Positions 55,348 through 64,000 of a stretch of DNA of 64,000 bases are shown one piece after another. Where the stretch lies: NCBI GenBank assembly GCA_002778195.1, contig PCDI01000013.1, positions 717,497 through 781,496 of the forward strand. The letters are read 5' to 3'. Source of the DNA: Raffaelea ambrosiae. Lineage: Eukaryota; Ascomycota; Sordariomycetes; Ophiostomatales; Ophiostomataceae. How positions within the stretch are numbered: the first letter of the stretch is position 1; every line of letters begins with the position of its first letter. The notes under the pieces are model-generated. The model saw only the letters and a list, made by a program, of their open reading frames with translations. It searched no databases and had not been told where the DNA came from. The translations under genes were made by a program, and so were the position numbers.

Positions 55348-56706
55348 GTCATTGGGAAAGAAGGGGAAGAAGGCAGTCGTGAAGAACAGCCCAGGTGAAG
55401 AAGGATGAAGAAAAAAAAAAACTTCGGAGGTTCTCAAGTAATTTTGCCAGACTTTTTTTTCTTTTCTGGAAGGAAGGAAAAAAAAAAACTTATCTTATCG
55501 GAGTACTGGGTCCGGAAAAAACCATCACTCCCACCTTTTGCTGGTGCCTCGGAACAACTCCAAAGTCACATGACGAGTTTCTCCGAGCAGTAACAAGCCT
55601 ACTCGTATGTAAAGCCGCTGTAGTGGGCTTCTAATTGCAGCGCTAAAAAAAACGGCCGACAAATACCATCCCTGTTTGTTATTATTGCTATTATTATTCA
55701 TTAAATTTTTTTTGGGACCTGCGTGGCCCAATGTGTTGATTTCTCAGGGCCATCTGGTAGCGTGTGTTTGTGCCCCAGTGAAAGCGTGCCTATGCGGTGT
55801 ACCGCTACCTAATAAGCAACCTCGTTGCCTCCCCTCGGGTGCTGCTTTTCCTGTCCCTCTTCTCTCAGCCTTGGTCCAACACGACGCTGTCTCTTTTTCG
55901 TATTTTATTTTATTTTTATTTTTCATTTTGCTGTTGTGCCAACTTGCAAAGGAGCACATCCCCCTTTTCTTTGCCCTTTTGAGTTTGTTTTGGAACCTCA
56001 ATACAACCCGAACAGACCGTCGCAACCTCTTTTTTTTTTTGTTGGTCTGCGCAAATAAAGGTAAGCAGCATTCTCTCTTGGCCCTCTCTCTTGTATCTTT
56101 AATTTCTCCCGGTCAGGACAAGTCGCCGTTTTGTCTTATGCGCGACCTGCCCCCCCGCTCGCCCTCCCTGGCGTGACCTCCACCATATCCGGCCGATGAC
56201 GTCGCGGTGAAAAACGAGAGTGCCAACGTGCAGAACACAGCAGAGCAAAGTGTAGGACGGACTGTTCCGACGAGGCAGATCGCCAACGTCACTCTTTTCT
56301 GCTGCTATTGGCTCCTACCGTGTACGGCATTGGCTTTGCGCAGGGAGGAGCGACTGGCCAGGAAAGGCAGGAAGGGGGGGGGGCAGCTTGGAACTTCCAT
56401 GAACTTCCTTTGGGGAAGGCCTCGCTTTCTTCTCCCGTCCTCCGCCCGCCGCGCGCGCTCTACTTCAGTTCCTCAACCTCTGCGTTTGCTTCCATTAACA
56501 GATTCTCTTGAACACACACACACGCACGCACACACACGCACGCACACACACACACACACACACACACGGGGCTAACCGCAAACCATTCTCTTATCCTCGG
56601 AATAGAAACCAGCCGAAACCTCCGCGCGTTCGTCTTCAGACTCGAAGCCAACTTCAAAAGCCACCTACCTCCTTCCTCGTCGAACCTACCTCGGGAAATC
56701 TACACA
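55348..56706. promoter_or_regulatory. Divergent promoter region, MRD1 and dynein light chain
   Basis: A 1.36-kb head-to-head spacer. It contains A-tracts near 55410 and 55480, AT-rich sequence around 55675-55715, CT-rich runs and the CA/CG microsatellite within 200 nt of the dynein light chain start. No gene was seen. Confidence 0.45.
56512..56569. repeat. (CA)n/(CACG)n microsatellite
   Basis: An interrupted CA/CACG repeat in the presumed 5' leader of the dynein light chain gene, about 140 nt before the ATG. Confidence 0.95.
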
Positions 56707-57546
56707 ATGGCGATTGACGCGAAGACGACCAGCCCGCCGCCAGCGACTGGCGAAAAGCTCGAGGGTGAGTCACAATGGGGGTAGGACTCGACTACCAACA
56801 GAGAGAGCCACATACTGACGACGAACCGCAAACGAATAGCCCAGATCAAGTCCGCAGATATGGTACGGACAACTCCGCATACAGAGGAAGCATCATTGAA
56901 CCCTCCCCCACTCCCCCCTCCAGTCATACTTTGAGACAGTCGCGACAGAGACCGGGGACCGGGATACCGAGGCCATTGGCTAACAGGATCGATGTACGAT
57001 ACAGACCGAAGAGATGCAAGCAGAGGCCGTTGAAGTCGGTACGTGTAACAGCACACTGGTACCAAGGGCCTCATAGTTCTCACTATGGGGATCCCAGGGA
57101 GCCTGTGAAGTCCTTGCCAGCCGTGTGCAGAAGTACTAACAATGCCCAGCACAGGAAGCGATGGCCAAGTTCACAGTTGAGAAGGTATATGCTGTGCTCG
57201 TGTAAAGCAAGGCCCTCGGTTTGCGTGCTGACTCGATCGTTTCCAGGATATCGCAAAGCATATCAAGAAAACAGTACGTTTGGAACAGGAACGTCCAGAA
57301 GAGGGCATACGAGGTTTGGACTGTTTGGATGCTGACTCTCGGCTCTAGTTCGACGACCGGAAGGGCCCGACATGGCACTGCATTGTCGGCCGGAACTTTG
57401 GCAGCTTTGTCACGCATGGTGAGCTTCTTCTCCACTACCCTTGTTCTCGAGACTGGCAAAGTTTCTGACGACCGTGAACAGAAACCAAGCACTTTGTGTA
57501 TTTCTACCTGGGACATTGCGCCATCCTACTGTTCAAGACCCAGTAA
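56707..57546 (+). CDS. DYN2: Dynein light chain, LC8/DYNLL type
   Basis: Seven exons: 56707-56764, 56840-56862, 57005-57038, 57150-57184, 57247-57273, 57349-57418 and 57482-57546, giving 103 aa. Every junction has a GT donor (GTGAGT, GTACGG, GTACGT, GTATAT, GTACGT, GTGAGC) and an AG acceptor and keeps frame. The product begins MAIDAKTTSPPPATGEKLEA and continues with the LC8 signature: QIKSADMTEEMQAEAVEVAQ, AMAKFTVEKDIAKHIKKTFD, GPTWHCIVGRNFGSFVTHET and KHFVYFYLGHCAILLFKTQ. LC8 is a homodimeric hub that binds short linear motifs, a subunit of cytoplasmic dynein (nudG in Aspergillus) and also a partner of other complexes. The 12-15 N-terminal residues extend the usual 89-aa core, as in other fungi. 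Exon 2 is only 23 nt. Confidence 0.95.
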
Positions 57547-58514
57547 ATCAGACCAACAGAAGGGCGACTGCGCCGCGGGAAAAAAAAAGTTGGGATGAAG
57601 GGGCACAGGAAGGTTATACGATGGGTAGATGAATAGAAGGAAAGCAAGAGGGCAGGAGGGAGAGAAAAGAGACAAAATCACTATAGGGCAGGCGAACGAG
57701 GAGAGTTAGCAGTTTTTTGTCACGAGGTATATGAATCTATGGGTACCTTTTTTTTTCTTTGTTTTTGACTCCACACATTTCTTTTTCTCCGTTTCTTCTA
57801 TTCCCGTTTCACCCCTTTGTTGTTCTTTTTTTTTTGTTCCATCTCTCCAACATTGATATGCAGATGATTCACGGTGTTTGCATGGTCGGGTTTGGAAATC
57901 ATAAAAAGGTATTTTTTCTTTAGTTTCTTTCTCGGATGCATATGCTCTTCTTCAAAACACATGCCGAAACTAAATCATTCGCTCTAACTATATCATGGTA
58001 TGTGTGAGCGCTGCCGTGGCGAGACGCTTCGTGACCAAGCAAGCAACAAAGCAAGCTAAAGACAAGAAAAGGCTCGAAAAAGATTAACGCCTTCTTGCTC
58101 ATCCCATGGCGGCTGGCGGGCGGGTAGCTGGACCAAAATAAGGAAAGACAAATCAAGGACACATTCAAGGTCCCATTCTCAAGCATAAAAACAAGGCGAC
58201 ACCCCAGTTCCCGTAGATGCAAAAAGACCAAAGCAAAGCAGAGAGAGCCAAAGCCAACACAAATATAAGTGAAAGACGGGTAACAAAACAAAACATCCAT
58301 CGCCTTTTTGACCCGATACGCTTGTGTTCAGAAATCAAAACCCCAGAAACAAATCAGACTCTCCTTTTGTTTGAATGCAAAATCCTCCCCTCGTCGTCTC
58401 TTTGGTATCATCGAATGGCCGTCAAATACGGGTTGATCTCCTCCGCTCTTTTATCGTGTCCGGTCCCTCGTTCATATTTGTCCAAACCCCTCTAGACTCT
58501 CATTGAAACTCCCA
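57547..58514. other. Intergenic, convergent 3' flanks
   Basis: About 970 bp between the dynein light chain and ELL-like genes, with T-rich stretches (57748-57840). No coding signal was recognised. Confidence 0.5.
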
Positions 58515-61078
58515 TCATACACGAGCCATGGCCTCGTTGTGGATATCGCTCTTCATCTCTTCCAGTCGGTGGTGCATGGCCAGGAGGTCGGCCACCTTGT
58601 CTTTTGGCGGGTTGGCGCGGCTAGCAATGTCCTTGTAAAGTGTCTCATACCTCTCGTAGTACACTTTGAAGAGTAGTGCCTTATCGACCAGGTCATCTGG
58701 CAGGTGCTTCCGCTTTTTACTCTTGCCGTTGTCCGAAGATGAATCCATCCCGCTACCAAACTTGTTGCGGCGTTCTTCGGCCAGCTTCCGCATCTTGTTG
58801 GTATTGCCGCTGCTAATGGGCGGTACGCTCTCTTCGGAGGAAAGGTCGAGCTCCGATGCATTTGTCGGCGGTGACGAGGCAAGTGGAGATGACTTGATCG
58901 GCGAATTGTTATTCTTGGATCGGCTTGCTGGAGCAGCAGTTCCGTTTGTAGAAGATCCGTTTACATGAACGCTTCCGCCACCATTGCCGCTACTGCCACT
59001 GCTGGAGCTGCCATTCGGGCTCGTGTTCGAGGCGCGTGCAGGTACCGGTGGCCGCTGCTGTCGTCGGGGTTGGTCGTCCTTCTTGCGCTCCTTCGGTGGC
59101 AACGGCTTCGACACCGGCTTGATCCTCTTGCTTAAAGGTGCTCCTGAGCTTGAACTGCTGCTGCTGCTGTCGTCGTCATCGTACTCTCGTGCACGCTTCT
59201 TTGGCAGCGGCTTGGCGGTTATCTGGGACTTGATGGTGTCCCTCGCTGGGGGGGGCTTGGCTTGCCGAGCCTGTGAAGAAACTCCCATTTCCTTCTGCAG
59301 CCTGTCTCCTACACGAGGGGGGGGCGGTAGCACCTTTGTTGCTGACTTGACAGCGGCGGAGGTCTTGACGGTGGCAGCAGAGAGCCTCGACTGATGAACA
59401 CTGGATGACAGAGGCACAGATTCGATTTCTGAATCGGACGAATCTGAGTCGGAAATGAACTCCTTGGACTTGAACTTGCTCTGCTTCTCATTGTTCACCT
59501 TGGCGGCTGCGGCTGCCGCCGCCTTAGTGGGCGACACCTTGGTCGACGAAGTGCCTCCAGAGGTCGGGGCATTCTTCCTCTTGGTGGAAAGCAGTCGCTT
59601 CTCCTGGGCCTCGCGTGCTGACATCTTCTTCTTTGTCGATGATGCTGCTCCATTTCCGGAAGCCCCGTCTTCGTCTGCCCGGCTGCTGCTGTTCCCGTTG
59701 TCACCAGAATCATCCTTGCTGCTGGTGCCGTTGCTGGCAGATTCCTGACTGTCGTCGGCCTTCTGCACCCTAATCTTGGGTGCGGCAGGCCCCTTGGCAA
59801 TGGAGACCTGGACCTTGCTCAAAATCCGTCCCTGGCCTCGCTCTTCCATTGGCAGCAGCTTCTCCCACTCCGGTTCGGCGGTCGATAGGCGCATCTTGTC
59901 GAATGTGCGGACGGCATTGTCAATGGCCTGCTGTCGTTCGTCATCGCTTGCGTAGTCGTGGTTCCAAACGTCCAATTCCTTCCAGTACTTCTTCCGGAGG
60001 ATATAGTTCTGTGAATCTTCGTCGAGGTCGGCCACCTTTTCCAGGGCTGTCTTGAATTCTGCCTCAGAAGCCCCGGGGTACTTCTGCCACAGTATGTCGT
60101 AGGGTTGTTCCTTGAAGGCCAATTCGTGAATAATGGGTGATCGAGCTTGTTTGACCTTGTCGGTTGCCTGTTGTGAGGCGTCGTTCGATTGTAGAGAGGG
60201 CGAACCGATGGCGCTGAGGGCAGGGCTGGCCGGCATGGGTGACAGGGAGTTCCGGCCGAATGGTGACCTCCTCCCGGACAGGGCTTTTTGCAGGGAGCCG
60301 GCAACGCGCTTGGATCCATTCCTCCCGTTTGGTGCAGGTGCACTGCCCTCGATGACCTTGGTCCTGTTTTGAAGACGGTTAGCTACAGACTCTCCCGAAA
60401 TGAGGATACCAGAGACATGGAGGAAAGGGGAAGGGGAAGGGTGGCTGCATACGACTTCTCAATCTTCTCAGCCTCCTTCTGGGCGAGCGAGTTTCGGAGG
60501 AGGGCGATATCGGTGTCGAGGTCGTCGTATGTTTGTTGATCGGCTGCGTCGTCGGCATCGTCTGAGAAGGTTTCCTCCTCGTACTCCTCGTACTCCTCCT
60601 CGTCTGAGCTCGTGCGGTATTGGGCCCATGGATTGCCGAGCTCTGGCTTGCGGAAAAGAGACATGGCGAGCTGTGGCAGGCGCTCAGCCCTGTGTGCGGA
60701 TTGGGTGGCATCGGTGAGGAAGAGCTCGAGGTCGTCGGTATCGTCTTCAAATGAAGGCTCGATGTGGTGGCTGGACGGTCCGTAGAGAAAGGTCTAGAGA
60801 GAAAAAGAAAAGCGGGATATGTCAGTACAAGAGCCAGCCCAGCAAGCACACGGCGTTGAGAAGGCACCGGCGAAAGGGGGGCGGCAGCAGCAGGAGCACC
60901 GTACCGGCTTGTTGCCCAGAGACAGACGGATCTCCTGTCCCTGGCGGACAGACTCAATCATGCCCTCGATGACATCATCGTTGAGGTCGAGGATGAAGGC
61001 CTGGGTGGGCAGGTGGTCGAAGGAATCGTCGAAGTCCTCCTCCAGCTGGAGACCGGCCTGGGGGATTTCGAGAGCCAT
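58515..61078 (-). CDS. ELL-like RNA polymerase II elongation factor
   Basis: Three exons on the minus strand: 61078-60905, 60793-60453 and 60363-58515, giving 787 aa. Donors are GTACGG and GTATGC; acceptors are TCTAG and ACAG. The N-terminal region reads MALEIPQAGLQLEEDFDDSF, LPTQAFILDLNDDVIEGMIE, IRLSLGNKP/TFLYGPSSHHIE, as in fungal Ell-type proteins. A short acidic stretch (EEEYEEYEEETFSDDADD) follows. The middle has a winged-helix-like conserved block (IIHELAFKEQPYDILWQKYP, YILRKKYWKELDVWNHDYAS). About 400 disordered Ser/Lys-rich residues follow. The C-terminus, YYERYETLYKDIASRANPPK through LLAMHHRLEEMKSDIHNEAM, fits the Occludin/ELL coiled-coil domain. ELL suppresses Pol II pausing and works with an EAF partner. 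The family call rests on the two ends and the middle block; the name is well supported but not certain. Confidence 0.75.
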
Positions 61079-62431
61079 CCCGGGCGCCAACCAGCAACCA
61101 GAGAGGCGTGGAGGCCGGAATAGTGCAGGCGATGGTCTTTGGGGGCAAGGCTCGGCCGGTTTTGTGTGTTTTTGTGTATTTGCTCGTGTTTATTGTTTTT
61201 GGCTCGTGCCTGTTGCTCGAATCTTTTTGTTCGGCTCGTTGGGGTCGGACCGTGTCTGTTACGCGGGTCGGAGAAGGGTCGAAAGAAGGCGAAGGAGGTT
61301 GAGGGCGGGTATCCAGAAAGAGAGAGAGTGTGTGTGTGCGAGAGAGAAGGTGGAGGACAAAAAGGGTCGGAGAGAAAGAGAGAGAGAGAGCGAGCGAGAG
61401 AGAGAAAGAGAGAGAGGCCGTGAGAGTAAAGAAAGAGGGATAAAGGTGGGAAACAAAGACCGCAGGACGATGCAAGGATCGAGCTGGTCGTTGTTGGTAC
61501 GGAGGCGGTCGTTACATGGTCGACAAAGAGGTGAAACGGGAAAGAGAAGGCGAGGCAGAGGTAGGCCAGGCAGAGATGAGAGAATGGGGAAACAAAGAGT
61601 GGACGAGTGACAATGGAGAGCGAAGGTGACGAGGTTGAGATGTGGTGGAGAGTTCGGTGGCGGTGGTGGTGGTGGTGGTGAAGAAAGCGGAACACCGATA
61701 GTAGTGTGTCTGGTGAGACAAACAACAGGTGCTTGGAAAGGAAGGCACGGCCTGCTCTGGTCTTTCCGTTCCTGGCGCTGCTGTTGGGTGCGGCTCCTGC
61801 CCTTCTCAGTTTCTCGTGCTGGGTGCAGAGAAGTTGGAGGTGTGCGAGATGCGAGGTTCGAGGTTCGACGACGAGAAAACGAACGAGAAACAACAAAAAA
61901 AAAAAGACGACGCACAGAGAGAGATACGAAAAGAGAGCCCAGAACAAGGTTGGCAAAGCCGGGACGACGGGCGGCGAGCGGAGACACAACACACGAGGAA
62001 CGAGGGTAACCGTGCTAGGCCAAGCCTGCGACCCGTTTTTTCTGCTCGGTATTACAGCAGGTGGAGGAGGAGGAGCAGGAGCAGCGAAGAAGGGAAAGGG
62101 CACGCCGGTGTGGGAGGGTGGGAGCAGTTCGTGGTGTGTGGGAGGGAGAGGGAGCGACCGTCGTCGCCCACTGCACTGTGCCAGCAGGGCGTGGGTGACC
62201 GACAAAGGGACCCGCCCCAGTGACAAGTGAGCTGGCAGAGGGGGGGGGACACCGTTGGTACCAGTACTTACCTCATTCGTGCGTTGCCGGGCGTGGCCAG
62301 GCCAGAGAGGGCTTAGCCTGCTTAGCGGGCGTTGTGGTAGGGCGCTATTGAAAGGCCGGAGTGCTCTTACAGTGGGAAGGCTTTGGGGTTGGGCAGGCCG
62401 ATGGGGACGAGAGGGAGACCGACCCAGAGCG

Positions 62432-62510
62432 AGCGGCCAGAGGAACCAGAGGAACCAGACGAGCCAGACGAACCAGAGGAACCAGAGGGACCAGGGGAAC
62501 CAGAGACGAC
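62432..62510. repeat. 9-bp minisatellite (GAACCAGAS)n
   Basis: About eight tandem units of a 9-bp motif related to GAGGAACCA/GACGAGCCA. On the plus strand they would read as EEP/DEP triplets, but no gene around them is supported. Confidence 0.85.
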
Positions 62511-63157
62511 CAAGCCAGGGAAGCCAAACGGGCCTGGGCGGGCAGAAAGAGCGAGAAAGCGCAAGCACCAGACGCCAGGGACAAAGCGTGGCCGCGCAGA
62601 CAAAGAGACGGCGGATGGCGAGCGAGGCACCGCCTAATTGGGGGTGGCCTGGTGGTGCTGCTGCAGCCCGCATCACAAAACCACTATACAACGTAACTAT
62701 ATAGTATTGCAAAGTAGGAGCAACATACTACATAGTATGTACAGGCAGAGGGCACAGGCGGGCTCTGTGGTTGGCTGGGCCCAGGGGGTCATGTCCTCGT
62801 TAGACAGCCGGCGGGTCGGGTGGAGAAGACGTAGAGAGTACGCAGCGGTACACGCACGATATTATGCTTACGGACGGCCATAGCAGGCGGACTACATAGG
62901 CAGGGCGAGCCAGGAGGCACGGGCAGGTCACTGGTACGAGAGGGAGGCAAGGCACAGAGACACGACAGGCACAGGGACGAGAGGCGGAAGTGGTCGCATG
63001 GATGGGGTTCGTCGTCAGGCAGGGCGGGCGGGTAAGAGGGAGGAGCAGAAGGTAGCATTGCGCTTGCAAAGACGGTGTGTGAAGAGCAGGAGGAGCAAGA
63101 GGAAGCAAAAGAGGAACAGGCACACAGCCAGCCGAAGAGGCAGAGCGACGAAGCAGC

Positions 63158-63195
63158 AAAGAGGCAGCAAAGAGGCAGCAAAGAGGCAGCGAACA
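63158..63195. repeat. 12-bp tandem repeat
   Basis: Three or more direct copies of AAGAGGCAGCAA in intergenic DNA. Confidence 0.85.
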
Positions 63196-64000
63196 GGAAA
63201 GAGAGGTGGGGAAGCACGAAAACGCCAAGTTGGACGACACGCGAGGAGAACGGGACCCGGGATGGGCAGGGAGGAAGGAGGAGGCCAGAGAGCGTTGAGG
63301 AGAAAACCCCCCCAAAAGAGGAGAAGACGAAAAACCCCCCAAAAGACACAAGGCAAGCCGCCACAACTCTCTTTCCCCCACCCCCCCCCAGCAAATGGCC
63401 ACTCATCGGCAGCCGAAACCGCATGACTCGCAGTCTTTTTTTTTCTCGGTGCAGGTGGGCACATCTCCGTCTGGTCTGGCTGCAGAACTGGCCACGGGGG
63501 CAGACGGTATGGAGAACATCACAGCAACTAGTTACTACATAGTATGTGCTGGGAGGCGGCGGAAGCGCAGGCACGCGGGATATGGCAGAAGGGCGATACT
63601 ACTCGTATGTGAGAGTGCGTGAAAAAGACTGGGCAGAAGAATGGATATTCAGAAAAAAGCAAATAAAAAGCAAGCCAAGCTGGGTGCAGCTGGCTGCAGC
63701 CGGCTTCTGTCCGGGACCACCAGGAGGGCACGAGAACAGCTTGCAGGGCCGGACGAGCGAATTGGCTCGGCAAGAGACAGAGAGAGAGTGTGTGTAGTTT
63801 TCTCTATCCATCAATCTGGTGACAGCTTCGTAGTAAGAGACCCGCAACATCGGCAGGGAGAACAAGGCAAGGGCCATATGCATTGCCGCCCGCGCCAGCC
63901 GGGTCCCGTCGTGTGGTGTGTGTTTTTCCTGTCCCTCGTGTGTTTATTTTTATTGTGGCCTTGTTGCGTTTAGCAGCGACAGAGCTCGTCTGGAGAAGAG

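Larger units (their letters stand above)
61079..64000. other. 2.9-kb region without a supported gene
   Basis: The part next to the ELL-like gene (61300-62000) is GA-rich on the plus strand, probably the leader or promoter of that gene. It includes (GA)n at 61376-61415 and (GGT)n near 61660-61680. A 9-bp minisatellite (62432-62510) and a 12-bp tandem array AAGAGGCAGCAA (about 63158-63195) follow. Palindromic ACATACTA-CA-TAGTATGT occurs at about 62724-62741 and a near copy at 63534-63547. Long frames here are low-complexity and not credible genes. Confidence 0.4.

Noticed and set aside
60958..62712. 584-codon minus-strand open frame
   Set aside because: It overlaps the first exon of the ELL-like gene in another frame and otherwise translates CT-rich promoter DNA into Ser/Leu/Phe/Pro repeats.
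63158..63195. Regularly spaced repeats as a possible CRISPR array
   Set aside because: Units are contiguous without spacers and the genome is eukaryotic; a simple tandem repeat.

Overview
The window is nuclear DNA of a filamentous ascomycete (Pezizomycotina, most likely a sordariomycete; the class is an inference). The evidence is short introns with GT(A/G)NGT donors and CAG/TAG acceptors, strong G/C preference at third codon positions, and a gene set that includes an AbaA/Tec1-type TEA-domain regulator, fungal VPS8, MRD1, a DUF7492-type secreted protein and several short fungus-type genes. Genes are single transcription units on both strands, with no operon structure. No rRNA, tRNA, CRISPR array or intact transposon was recognised. 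One ambiguous base (N) lies at 24468.

Layout. 1-233: 3' end of an unrecognised gene. 793-1315 (-): small 4F5/zinc-finger protein. 1881-2973 (+): helix-hairpin-helix protein. 3666-4729 (-): BAP31/Yet-type ER membrane protein. 5853-6837 (+): apparent remnant of a secreted-protein gene. 7685-8971 (+): family-16 methyltransferase. 9679-15428 (-): VPS8, the CORVET tethering subunit. 16373-17830 (+): GPALPP/DUF3752 protein. 18881-20540 (-): membrane RING-H2 E3 ligase. 20541-26767 is a 6.2 kb stretch with no supported gene.

26768-34311 is a decaying accessory block. It holds a minus-strand remnant whose N-terminal half looks like the PD-(D/E)XK-like ('ELK') module found in fungal nuclease/kinase families, fused or adjacent to a disordered tail. 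Two plus-strand tandem copies of an aminoglycoside-phosphotransferase-like protein kinase follow, one badly degraded and one intact except for a single in-frame TGA. A truncated third copy and an orphan reading frame come last.

35390-36591 (+): cyclophilin H, with a 26-nt exon and a GC-AG intron. 37381-38973 (-): secreted DUF7492-type protein whose predicted mature N-terminus is histidine. 43802-47884 (-): TEA/ATTS regulator, flanked by more than 4 kb of apparently non-coding DNA on each side. 52272-55347 (-): MRD1, five RRM domains. 56707-57546 (+): dynein light chain LC8 in seven tiny exons. 58515-61078 (-): ELL-like Pol II elongation factor. 61079-64000: no supported gene.

The intact genes are mostly housekeeping: endosomal tethering, ER membrane, splicing-associated isomerase, rRNA processing, transcription elongation and dynein motor. 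The lineage-specific content is concentrated in 20.5-34.3 kb, in the DUF7492-type gene and in the small remnant near 6 kb. Recurrent small-scale patterns are 9-bp tandem repeats inside or near many genes, and short palindromic motifs (TACTCGTA/TACGAGTA, ACATACTA-n-TAGTATGT, TAACTAGTTA) scattered through intergenic DNA.
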